NCBI GenBank assembly: GCA_910577235.1
Contig: CAJTMX010000012.1
Coordinates: 1 to 64,000, forward strand
Direction of reading: 5' to 3'
DNA from: an uncultured Acetatifactor sp.
GTDB lineage: Bacteria > Bacillota > Clostridia > Lachnospirales > Lachnospiraceae
Length of the DNA stretch: 64,000 nucleotides
Shown: positions 1 to 6,980 of the stretch, piece after piece
How positions within the stretch are numbered: position 1 is the stretch's first letter
Layout: each line of letters opens with the position of its first letter
Program-made: the position numbers and the translations under genes
Notes under the pieces: model-generated
Seen by the model: only the letters and a program-made list of their open reading frames with translations
The model's database searches: none
Told to the model about the DNA's origin: nothing

Positions 1-63
1 AGCCGGAAAATCAAAGGATTTTATCTGGTTTGGGATGTGGGAAGTTTGAGTAAATTAACTATT

Positions 64-111
64 AAATAATTGCTCTCCTGCCAAAAATAAATAATTGCTC
101 TCCTGCCAAAA
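64..111. repeat. 25-bp tandem duplication upstream of the small toxin-like gene
   Basis: A 23-bp core beginning AAATAATTGC and ending CTGCCAAAA occurs at 64-86 and again at 89-111, with a 25-bp period and no mismatch. It lies just upstream of the candidate promoter at 117-145. It could be a recent slippage duplication or a duplicated regulator site; the sequence does not decide. The first 60 bases of the window contain nothing else I can assign. Confidence 0.8.
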
Positions 112-116
112 AGCTA

Positions 117-145
117 TTGCATGAGTATCCCTTCTATAGTATCCT
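117..145 (+). promoter_or_regulatory. candidate promoter of the small membrane peptide gene
   Basis: TTGCAT (117-122), a 17-bp spacer and TATCCT (140-145) form a plausible sigma-A promoter. An overlapping TATAGT at 135-140 is a better -10 by itself but has no -35 at the right distance. The resulting mRNA would have a leader of roughly 110 bases before the start at 261, long for so small a gene. Confidence 0.4.
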
Positions 146-181
146 AAGTCCATGGGAACTGCCATGCACGGTAGGCGGTTT

Positions 182-253
182 GTCCTCTGCGGAGGACTGT
201 GACCTCCGATCACATAGAAACCCGATCTGTCCGGGAAACTATCAAAAGGAGGG
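182..253 (+). promoter_or_regulatory. leader able to form alternative hairpins and mask the ribosome binding site
   Basis: GTCCTC (182-187) pairs with GAGGAC (192-197) over a 4-base loop. CCTCC at 203-207 can pair either with GGAGG at 191-195, which would break the first hairpin, or with the Shine-Dalgarno GGAGG at 248-252. The strong ribosome binding site (AAAAGGAGGG, 244-253, seven bases before the start) could therefore be hidden in one fold and open in another. The pairings are seen; their use in vivo is inferred. Type I toxin mRNAs are often kept silent by such folds. Confidence 0.4.
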
Positions 254-260
254 ATTGCCA

Positions 261-356
261 ATGTTGACGATAGAGGGTCTGATTGCGGTATTAGGTTTAG
301 TCCTTACCGCATTCGGACTTGGATACGCAATAGGAAGTAACCAAACACAAAAATAA
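261..356 (+). CDS. 31-residue hydrophobic peptide, holin-like / type I toxin candidate
   Basis: The peptide is one membrane helix (about residues 4-26, Ile/Leu/Val/Gly rich) with acidic Glu5 near the N-terminus and a short polar, Lys-ending tail (SNQTQK). This is the architecture of the small holin-like and Fst/TxpA-type toxins of Firmicutes. Start choice rests on the strong AAAAGGAGGG site seven bases upstream; the frame is open further upstream to about 117 but without a good binding site. The stop codon lies inside the left arm of the terminator at 351-388. It is isolated on the plus strand and faces the end of gpsA. Toxic function is inferred from size, topology, the masked ribosome binding site and the two-way terminator; no antitoxin is proven. 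Confidence 0.6.
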   Translation: MLTIEGLIAVLGLVLTAFGLGYAIGSNQTQK

Positions 357-391
357 CCGCCCCAGTCCAACAAACTCAGCGGTTATTTTTT
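351..391. terminator. bidirectional terminator of the toxin-like gene and of the gpsA side
   Basis: AAATAACCGC (351-360) pairs perfectly with GCGGTTATTT (379-388) around an 18-base loop. T-rich tracts lie on both sides, so it can stop the plus-strand peptide transcript and minus-strand transcripts arriving from gpsA. Those minus-strand transcripts would then be antisense to the 3' end of the peptide mRNA. Confidence 0.8.
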
Positions 392-480
392 ATACCATGA
401 TTCTGGACTAACCGTCTATCGGCAATCCCCATCGGGAGACATTTGTTGACGCAAATGTCTCTCGTTATTTGTAGCATACC
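351..480 (-). ncRNA. possible antisense (antitoxin) RNA region
   Basis: Minus-strand RNA here would contain a 13-bp hairpin (433-445 with 452-464, one G-U pair, 6-base loop) and would end at the terminator at 351-388, overlapping the 3' end of the peptide mRNA. A weak minus-strand promoter can be read just upstream (TTGCGC, 17-bp spacer, TATGCT, within about 473-501). This geometry matches type I antitoxin RNAs such as RatA. The hairpin is certain; a discrete RNA is not. Read-through from gpsA would give the same antisense sequence. Confidence 0.3.
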
Positions 481-505
481 ATAATGCATTCGAGTGCGCA
501 AGAGT

Positions 506-550
506 CATTAACACATTTCTCCCCCTACACATTAACACATTTCTCCCCCT
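506..550. repeat. 24-bp tandem repeat at the gpsA stop codon
   Basis: A 21-bp core occurs at 506-526 and 530-550 with a 24-bp period. Read on the minus strand directly after the gpsA stop, each copy contains GGGGGAGAAATG then TGTTAA, that is, a ribosome-binding-site-like run followed by a start codon and an immediate stop. It looks like a duplicated short element with no lasting reading frame. Confidence 0.7.
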
Positions 551-1563
551 TACTCCTCTTCCCACATGGCATCGGACACTTCAATCTTCTTATCCCGCAG
601 CATCAGTTCCCTAACGGCCACATCCGCAGGCTTTCCCTCAAACAGGATGGCGTTGACCTGCTCGATAATGGGCAGCTGCACGTCATACTTTTTTGCCAGC
701 TCTATGGCAGCCCTGGCGCTATACACACCTTCTACCACCATCTGCACCTGAGCCATAGCTTCCTCCATGGTCTTACCCTGGCCGATCAGGATACCGGCCC
801 GGCGGTTGCGGGAGTGCATACTGGCGCAGGTAACGATCAGATCTCCTATGCCCGTCAGGCCGCAGAATGTCTCAAATCGCCCCCCCATGGCGGTGCCCAG
901 CCGGGCGATCTCGGTGATGCCCCGGGTGATGAGAGCCGCCTTGGTATTGTCCCCGTATCCCAGACCGTCCGCGATACCTGCCGCCAACGCCACCACATTT
1001 TTCAAACTTCCACCCAGTTCAATACCCAGCACATCCGGGCTGATATATACCCGGAACACCTCGTTCATAAACAGATTCTGAATGTATTCCGCCGTGGAAC
1101 GCTTTTTGGCCCCCACCACGATGGTGGTGGGAATTCCCCGTCCCACTTCCTCCGCATGGGAAGGTCCTGACAGAACCGCCACCTGTGCCTGTGGAATCTC
1201 CTGCTCCGTGATCTGGGCCTGGGTCATCAGCGTATGCTCCTCAATGCCTTTAGCTACATTGACGATCACCTGCCCCTCTGCCACATAGGGACACAGTCTC
1301 TCAGCCGTCCTGCGGGTAAAGCTGCTGGCCACTGCCATAACCAGCAGATCCGCTCCTTCCACGGCCTCACGGTCCTCCAGAGTAAAGCAGATATCCTCCG
1401 CCAGTTTCACCCCCGGCAGCATCTTGTGCTCGCGCTGCGTCCGCAGCATTTCAATCTCCGACTCCAGCGCGGACCAGACCGTGATCCGATGTCCGTTCTT
1501 GTGTAACAATACCGCCAGAGCGATTCCCCAGCTGCCTCCGCCAATCACTGTAACTTTTGCCAT
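550..1563 (-). CDS. gpsA: glycerol-3-phosphate dehydrogenase [NAD(P)+]
   Basis: GpsA reduces dihydroxyacetone phosphate to sn-glycerol 3-phosphate in the cytosol, supplying the backbone for phospholipids. The 337-residue product has the usual family length. The Rossmann motif GGGSWG is at residues 8-13, SGPSHAEEV is mid-protein, and GGSLKNVVALA carries the catalytic Lys, followed by GLTGIGDLIVTC. I start at MAKVTVIGGG (1563) because AGGGG stands eight bases upstream; the 19 extra upstream codons are not conserved family sequence. It is the last gene of a minus-strand run behind plsY, the enzyme that consumes its product, so the pair forms the first two steps of phosphatidic acid synthesis. 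Confidence 0.97.
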   Translation of the reverse strand: MAKVTVIGGGSWGIALAVLLHKNGHRITVWSALESEIEMLRTQREHKMLPGVKLAEDICFTLEDREAVEGADLLVMAVASSFTRRTAERLCPYVAEGQVIVNVAKGIEEHTLMTQAQITEQEIPQAQVAVLSGPSHAEEVGRGIPTTIVVGAKKRSTAEYIQNLFMNEVFRVYISPDVLGIELGGSLKNVVALAAGIADGLGYGDNTKAALITRGITEIARLGTAMGGRFETFCGLTGIGDLIVTCASMHSRNRRAGILIGQGKTMEEAMAQVQMVVEGVYSARAAIELAKKYDVQLPIIEQVNAILFEGKPADVAVRELMLRDKKIEVSDAMWEEE

Positions 1564-1589
1564 AGCCGACACCCCTGTCCTTTCCATCC

Positions 1590-1633
1590 CGGATACCGCA
1601 ATTTTATTATTTCCCATCACGGATACCGCAATT
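1590..1633. repeat. short direct repeat between gpsA and plsY
   Basis: CGGATACCGCAATT occurs at 1590-1603 and 1620-1633, with a 30-bp period. The gap also holds GAAAAGTGTTCCCA (1674-1687), which recurs at 41042-41055 and in related form near 55595-55608. No gene is seen in this 150-bp gap. Confidence 0.6.
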
Positions 1634-1714
1634 CTGCAATTTACACCAGATAAATTCTTTGTGATATCTTCAAGAAAAGTGTTCCCAACATGTCACGTCT
1701 GCAAAAAGCGGCGT

Positions 1715-2410
1715 TCAGTGCCCCTCGCCCTGATGCCCGGCCTCGTGTCCGCTGCCGTCCTCCACCTTGTTTTTCTTGGTCAGATAGGTCTTGCGCTCCG
1801 TGCCGTGGATCAGCCGTCCGATATTCTCCCGGTGTTTCCAGAAAGCAAGCGCCGTCATGCAGCCAAAGAGGACATACATCTCTATAAGCTGTCCCTGGGT
1901 CATCTCGGCAAACAGCCCCAACTGTCCGCTGACCACCAGCTGGATCATCAGCAGCGTATACACCAGCAGCGATCCCAGAGATACATAGTGGGTAGTAAAA
2001 AAAGTGGCAAAAAACATGACCACACCCGTCACCACAAACCAGGGGTGAAAGGAAAGCACCATTCCCGCAGTGGCGGCGATCCCCTTTCCCCCTTTGAAAT
2101 GCATGTAAAAAGGATAATTATGTCCCAGGATAGCCCCCGCTCCCGTATACAGGCACAGCAAATAAATGATATTGTGATAACTGCCGCCAAATACAAGCCT
2201 TACCAGCCATACCGCCGCCATACATTTCAGACAGTCCCCGGCAAAGACGATCAGTCCCGCCTTGGTGCCCAGCACCCGCAACGTGTTGGTGGTGCCGGAG
2301 TTGCCGCTGCCGTGCTCTCTGATATCGATACCGTGAGCCTTTCCGTAAAAATATCCGGTCTGAAACAAACCAAAAACATAACCGATGATTATACACACGA
2401 TCCGTATCAT
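1715..2410 (-). CDS. plsY: acyl phosphate:glycerol-3-phosphate acyltransferase PlsY
   Basis: PlsY is the membrane enzyme that moves an acyl group from acyl phosphate to glycerol 3-phosphate. The 231-residue protein has several hydrophobic helices starting at residue 2. The family loops are visible: GSGNSGTTNTLRVLG near residues 35-49 and HFKGGKGIAATAG around residues 104-116. The tail (SGHEAGHQGEGH) is His-rich and makes the protein slightly longer than the usual 190-215 residues. Its start overlaps the end of der by four bases (ATGA), so the two are probably translationally coupled. The acyl phosphate donor is made by PlsX, encoded at 29963-30964 in this window. Confidence 0.95.
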   Translation of the reverse strand: MIRIVCIIIGYVFGLFQTGYFYGKAHGIDIREHGSGNSGTTNTLRVLGTKAGLIVFAGDCLKCMAAVWLVRLVFGGSYHNIIYLLCLYTGAGAILGHNYPFYMHFKGGKGIAATAGMVLSFHPWFVVTGVVMFFATFFTTHYVSLGSLLVYTLLMIQLVVSGQLGLFAEMTQGQLIEMYVLFGCMTALAFWKHRENIGRLIHGTERKTYLTKKNKVEDGSGHEAGHQGEGH

Positions 2411-3747
2411 GATTCCTTGTCCTTTCGTTCTCTGATAATAAATCGCAGGGGCGTACCTCTAAATCCAAAAGTCTCCCTGATCTGATTTTCTATATATCTG
2501 GTATAGGAGAAATGCATCAGTTCCTTGTCGTTGACAAAGATCACAAAGGTGGGCGGCTTTACCGACACCTGGGTGATATAGTACAGCCGCAGCCGTTTTC
2601 CCTTGTCCGAGGGAGGCTGTTGCATGGCCACCGCCTCTGACATAATCTCGTTTAACACGCCGGTGGCAACCCGCATGGCATGATTCTCGCTGACCATGTC
2701 GATCGTCTCAAAAAGCTTGGGCAGCCGCTGTCCGGTCTTGGCGGATATAAACACCAGCTCCGCATACTGCATAAAGGATAGCGTGTTGCGGACTTTCTCC
2801 GTAAAACGGTAGATCGTCTTGTCATCTTTCTCCAGAGCGTCCCATTTATTCACTGCTATGATCACGGCCTTGCCCCTGTCATGGGCGATCCCGGCGATCT
2901 TGGCGTCCTGCTCGGTGACGCCCTCCAGAGCGTCGATGACCAGCACCACCACATCTGCCCGCTCCACCGCCCCCACGGTGCGGATGATCATATAGTGCTC
3001 CAGATCCTCCTTGATCCTGCTCTTGCGGCGCAGTCCCGCCGTGTCAATAAACACATATTCCTTTTCCCCGTAGACCACATCCGTGTCCACCGCGTCTCTG
3101 GTGGTGCCCGCGATATCCGAGACGATCAGACGGTTTTCTCCCAGCAGCTTGTTGATGATGGAGGACTTGCCCACATTGGGCTTTCCTACGATAGCTACCC
3201 GGGTGCGGTCGTCCTCTTCCTCCTCCCCGGCCCCTTGCGGGAAATGGGATACCACCTCCTCCAGCATATCTCCCAATCCCAGCCTGTTCGCCGCTGATAC
3301 CGGATGCGGCTCTCCTATGCCCAGATTATAGAACTCATACACATCTGCCATGTACTTGTCAAAGCTGTCCACCTTATTTACCACCAGCACCACCGGCTTG
3401 TGGCAGCGGCGCAGCATATCCGCCACCTTGGAATCCGCGTCCTGCAACCCCTGGCGCACGTCCACCAGAAAAATGATCACATCCGCCGTGTCCATAGCGA
3501 TCTGTGCCTGCTCCCGCATCTGGGACAATATGATATCTTTGCTGTCCGGCTCTATACCTCCGGTATCGATCAGGGTAAAGCTCCGGTCCAGCCAGGTGAT
3601 ATCCGCATAGATCCGGTCCCGGGTGATGCCCGGCGTGTCTTTCACGATCGCTATATTACCGCCCGCCAGCGCGTTAAACAGTGTGGATTTACCCACATTG
3701 GGCCTCCCCACCACCGCCACGATGGGTTTGCTCTTTCCGTTTGCCAT
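2407..3747 (-). CDS. der: ribosome biogenesis GTPase Der (EngA)
   Basis: Der is a double-GTPase needed for maturation of the 50S ribosomal subunit. The 446-residue product shows two GTP-binding domains in tandem: GRPNVGKST near residues 14-22 with DTGG and NKVD motifs, and GKPNVGKSS near 187-195 with DTAGLRRKSR and NKWD. A C-terminal KH-like domain ends in the family signature GFRGTPLRFIIRERK. A strong GGAGGAGG binding site precedes the start. It lies between the DUF512 gene and plsY on the same strand, an order common in clostridia. Confidence 0.97.
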   Translation of the reverse strand: MANGKSKPIVAVVGRPNVGKSTLFNALAGGNIAIVKDTPGITRDRIYADITWLDRSFTLIDTGGIEPDSKDIILSQMREQAQIAMDTADVIIFLVDVRQGLQDADSKVADMLRRCHKPVVLVVNKVDSFDKYMADVYEFYNLGIGEPHPVSAANRLGLGDMLEEVVSHFPQGAGEEEEDDRTRVAIVGKPNVGKSSIINKLLGENRLIVSDIAGTTRDAVDTDVVYGEKEYVFIDTAGLRRKSRIKEDLEHYMIIRTVGAVERADVVVLVIDALEGVTEQDAKIAGIAHDRGKAVIIAVNKWDALEKDDKTIYRFTEKVRNTLSFMQYAELVFISAKTGQRLPKLFETIDMVSENHAMRVATGVLNEIMSEAVAMQQPPSDKGKRLRLYYITQVSVKPPTFVIFVNDKELMHFSYTRYIENQIRETFGFRGTPLRFIIRERKDKES

Positions 3748-3882
3748 AACCTCCTCCGTTTCTCAAACCTGTCCGATGCCCCTGCCTGCAAGATCGTGCA
3801 GACCGGTATCCATAACCACAGTCCCAGCCTGTTCCTTCTCCCACATATCGCAAGAAAGGCTTGCAATACGCGCCAATTGGCA

Positions 3883-5235
3883 TCAGCATGTGCAACGTCC
3901 TGACTTTCCCAGAACGGCCTCAATAAAATCACATCCGCTTGATTTTACAATATTAATCTCCACTTGTAAAGCCTTTTTCAGATCCTGCACCGTCAAATCA
4001 TCCAAAAATACCGTTTCTCCACTGCGCAGCACATTCTGAGGCAGGAGCAGACGGCTCCCCAGGGGCTTGTCCTTAAGCTGGGCCAGGATGTCCTGTCCCG
4101 TAAGCAGGCCGGACACCGTGATCAGTTCCCCGAAAAAGTCATTCCGTATGGCATACACATGAATATTCAGTTCCGGAAAGTCCTCTGTGAGTTCCTCCGC
4201 CATACGCCGGATATAGGGATAAGCCAGCCTGCCGGTGACGATGGAAAGCTCCTCCCGCACAGACGTATCCGGTAATGTCCTGTCCCTGCGCAGCTCCTCC
4301 CGTCCCCGGGCAAACTCCTCCAACAGAAGACGCGTCATCCCCACTCCGTTCTCGAGCTGGGGATAACCGTCATAGCGTTCCTCCCCCGGCAACTCCCGCC
4401 CCGCCAGCATATACCATTCATCGCTGGCATGAATAAAATGTGTCCCCTTCTCCTTATATATTTTATCCTGCCATCTATGGATGATCTCCAGCACAACCTC
4501 CGCGTCTTCGGGACGAAAAGGCTCCAACGGATACAGCCCTTCCCTGTATTTGGATAGTCCCACCGGCACCACGGACACACTCTCCAGACACGGAAGATAT
4601 CTTGTCAACTCCGAAATACTATACTCCAGCTCCGCCCCGTCATTGACTCCCCTGCATAGCACGATCTGCCCGTTCATAGGTATCCCGGCCTCAAAAAGTC
4701 TGTCCACCTTCTTAAGCGCCTCTCCCGCGAAACGGTTGTTCAGCATCATGCAGCGCAGCTGCGGATTCATCGTGTGAAAAGATATATTGATCGGAGCCAG
4801 ATGATAACGGATGATCCTGTCTATATCATGCTCCGACATATTGGTCAGCGTCACATAATTTCCCTGCAAAAAGGACAGCCTGGAGTCATCGTCCTTAAAA
4901 TACAAAGTCTCCCGCATCCCCGGAGGCATCTGATCGATAAAACAAAAAATGCATTTATTGTGACAGCTGCGATACTCATCCATCAGCCCGTTCTCAAACT
5001 CAATACCCAGATCCTCGTCAAACTCCTTATCCACCTCTAAAAGCCACTGTTCCCCATCCTGCTTTTCGATCAAAACCTCAATATAGTCGTTCTGGATCAA
5101 AAACTGATAATCAAATATATCCTCTATCTCCGTAGTATCTATCGCCAGCAGCTTATCCCCTGCCTCGATCTCCAGTTCCTGCGCGATACTCCCCTCCAAA
5201 ACCCTGCTGATAACATGCGCTTTCCCCTTTTTCAT
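3883..5235 (-). CDS. DUF512 protein: PDZ-like domain plus radical-SAM-like iron-sulfur domain
   Basis: The 450-residue protein begins with a PDZ-like segment (about residues 8-70). CHNKCIFCFIDQMPPGMR follows at residues 91-108; Cys91, Cys95 and Cys98 give the CX3CX2C spacing of radical SAM clusters. The remainder, including FHTMNPQLRCMMLNN and a C-terminal DUF512 region with GxLLTGQDIL, matches the conserved clostridial family found next to der. Its substrate is not known to me and I do not assign one. I start at MKKGKAHVIS (5235) because TAGGAGA lies nine bases upstream; the alternative start at 5262 has no better site. A 135-bp gap separates it from der. Confidence 0.85.
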   Translation of the reverse strand: MKKGKAHVISRVLEGSIAQELEIEAGDKLLAIDTTEIEDIFDYQFLIQNDYIEVLIEKQDGEQWLLEVDKEFDEDLGIEFENGLMDEYRSCHNKCIFCFIDQMPPGMRETLYFKDDDSRLSFLQGNYVTLTNMSEHDIDRIIRYHLAPINISFHTMNPQLRCMMLNNRFAGEALKKVDRLFEAGIPMNGQIVLCRGVNDGAELEYSISELTRYLPCLESVSVVPVGLSKYREGLYPLEPFRPEDAEVVLEIIHRWQDKIYKEKGTHFIHASDEWYMLAGRELPGEERYDGYPQLENGVGMTRLLLEEFARGREELRRDRTLPDTSVREELSIVTGRLAYPYIRRMAEELTEDFPELNIHVYAIRNDFFGELITVSGLLTGQDILAQLKDKPLGSRLLLPQNVLRSGETVFLDDLTVQDLKKALQVEINIVKSSGCDFIEAVLGKSGRCTC

Positions 5236-5336
5236 AAACCATTCTCCTAATTTTATATTCACTCTTTCACAATAATACTTGCCACTGTCATGGATACTCC
5301 CTATATTGTACTACCCATAACCTTACTCCCCGTATC

Positions 5337-5543
5337 TTATATTCTCTTGCGGAACCAAAACGATAGCTTTTGATAGCCCAGATGCTCATAAAATTCATGC
5401 GCGCCTGTCCGCTGAAAACCGGATGCAAGTCCAGTAAGCGAAATGTTTCGTTCACCTGCCAGTTTCTCAATATGCTGCATCAGCATCTTTCCTATACCGC
5501 AGCGCTGAAATTCAGGCAAAACGGCAAGCCCGTTCACTTTCAA
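5337..5543 (-). pseudogene. C-terminal remnant of a GNAT acetyltransferase
   Basis: Sixty-eight codons encode the second half of a GNAT fold. VLPEFQRCGIGKMLMQHIEKLA is the acetyl-CoA-binding motif A (Q/RxxGxG/A), and HEFYEHLGYQKLSFWFRK is the usual C-terminal strand-helix. The acceptor-binding N-terminal half is absent and an in-frame stop lies just upstream of the TTG at 5543. It therefore looks like a truncated relic rather than a working enzyme. It sits in an AT-rich gap between the DUF512 gene and prs. Confidence 0.7.
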
Positions 5544-5662
5544 TTTCTCTTATATTAATATTAATGTTCACAACAATTATAGCCCCCCTTGTTAAAAATA
5601 TCAGTCATGGATATATAATTCCGGAAAGGAAATAACTTTATCTCCAGTTTACTAGAAAATCC

Positions 5663-5692
5663 TTGACGTGTCCACTCCCTTAATGATATAAA
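5663..5692 (+). promoter_or_regulatory. promoter of prs
   Basis: TTGACG (5663-5668), an 18-bp spacer and TATAAA (5687-5692) make a good sigma-A promoter about 40 bases upstream of the prs start. I see no hairpin or operator between it and the gene. Confidence 0.75.
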
Positions 5693-5733
5693 TTAAGTAT
5701 TGAAAGATGTTTGACACCTTTGGAGGAAATCTG

Positions 5734-6930
5734 ATGCCCAATTTACGTGAGTTGGAAAACGCAATGCCTGTGGCGCCTCTGAAATTGATCGCTCTGCCCT
5801 CCGCGGAGAAAATGGGCCGCAGGATCAACGACTATCTGGTGGAATTCCGCCGCAGCATCAACAACGATAAAGTCAAAAACGACCCCGCTTTTCACGGATA
5901 TATAGAAAACAATTACCTTATCATAGCCGACTGCCCCCGCTTTGGGACCGGTGAAGGCAAGGGCGTGTTTCATGAGTCCATCCGGGGCAAAGACCTGTTT
6001 CTGCTGGTGGATGTCTGCAATCACAGCATAACCTACAAGATGAACGGCTTTATCAATCATATGTCTCCCGATGACCACTATCAGGATTTGAAACGTGTCA
6101 TTTCTGCCTGCGCCGGTAAGGCTCACCGGATCAATGTGATCATGCCCTTCTTGTACGAGGGCAGACAACATAAGAGAAACGGGCGGGAATCTCTGGACTG
6201 CGCCTATGCGCTTAAAGAACTGAGAGATATGGGGGTGTCCAACTTTGTGACCTTTGACGCCCATGATCCACGGGTGCAAAATTCCACCCCCTTGAGCGGT
6301 TTCGATAATTTTCAGCCGCCCTACCAATATCTGAAAGCGCTGCTTGGCGCCGAGGAGGACTTGCTGGTGGACAAGGATCACCTGCTGGTCATCAGCCCGG
6401 ACGAAGGAGCTTTGGACCGCGCCATTTATTTCGCCACCGTTCTGGGCGTGGACACCGGTATGTTCTACAAGCGCCGGGATTACTCCACCATAGAGAACGG
6501 CAAAAACCCCATTGTGGCCCACGAATTTCTGGGGGACAATATCGACGGAAAAGACATCATCATCATTGACGATATGATATCCTCCGGTGGCAGCATGCTG
6601 GATACCGCCAGGCAGCTAAAACAGATGAATGCCAGAAGAGTATATATCTGCTGTACGTTCGGTCTGTTCACCGATGGATTAAAAGCGTTTGACCACTCTT
6701 TCGAGCAGGGACATTTTGACAAGGTCATTACCACCAACCTGACTTATCTGCCCCCCGAGATCTATAGCCGGCCTTATTTTGTGGAGGCAGACATGAGCAA
6801 ATTTACGGCTTCCATAATTGATTTCATGAACCATGACGTCTCTCTGACCAACACCATGGCCACCACGGAAAAAATTCATGACATCGTGGAAGCCTATAAC
6901 AGCCGGCGAGATTTTATGTTGACCGACTGA
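5734..6930 (+). CDS. prs: ribose-phosphate pyrophosphokinase, long clostridial form
   Basis: Prs makes PRPP from ribose 5-phosphate and ATP, feeding purine, pyrimidine, histidine, tryptophan and NAD synthesis. The product is 398 residues, longer than the roughly 315-residue Bacillus enzyme, as in the divergent clostridial type. DIIIIDDMISSGGSMLDTA is the PRPP/ribose-phosphate binding loop. NVIMPFLYEGRQHKRNGRES corresponds to the flexible catalytic region (PYxRQDR-like in other Prs). I start at MPNLREL (5734) because GGAGG lies seven bases upstream; the ATG at 5707 has only a weak site. Monocistronic: promoter at 5663-5692, terminator at 6951-6978. Confidence 0.92.
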   Translation: MPNLRELENAMPVAPLKLIALPSAEKMGRRINDYLVEFRRSINNDKVKNDPAFHGYIENNYLIIADCPRFGTGEGKGVFHESIRGKDLFLLVDVCNHSITYKMNGFINHMSPDDHYQDLKRVISACAGKAHRINVIMPFLYEGRQHKRNGRESLDCAYALKELRDMGVSNFVTFDAHDPRVQNSTPLSGFDNFQPPYQYLKALLGAEEDLLVDKDHLLVISPDEGALDRAIYFATVLGVDTGMFYKRRDYSTIENGKNPIVAHEFLGDNIDGKDIIIIDDMISSGGSMLDTARQLKQMNARRVYICCTFGLFTDGLKAFDHSFEQGHFDKVITTNLTYLPPEIYSRPYFVEADMSKFTASIIDFMNHDVSLTNTMATTEKIHDIVEAYNSRRDFMLTD

Positions 6931-6950
6931 TACGTTGATTCAAAAAACAG

Positions 6951-6980
6951 AAAAACCGGGGGCCTTTCCCCGGTTTTTCT
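6951..6980. terminator. bidirectional terminator between prs and the histidine kinase gene
   Basis: AAAAACCGGGG (6951-6961) pairs perfectly with CCCCGGTTTTT (6968-6978) around a 6-base loop. T-runs follow on both strands, so it ends prs on the plus strand and the sensor kinase transcript, whose stop codon abuts it, on the minus strand. Confidence 0.92.

Noticed and set aside
506..550. CRISPR-like repeat pair
   Set aside because: Only two copies with a 3-base gap and no spacers; a simple tandem duplication.
484..1170. Plus-strand open frame of 228 codons over gpsA
   Set aside because: It lies antisense to a clear gpsA, has no ribosome binding site, and has a His/Ser/Pro-rich composition typical of a shadow frame.
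1424..2485. Plus-strand open frame of 353 codons over plsY and der
   Set aside because: Antisense to plsY/der and spans an intergenic repeat; no ribosome binding site.
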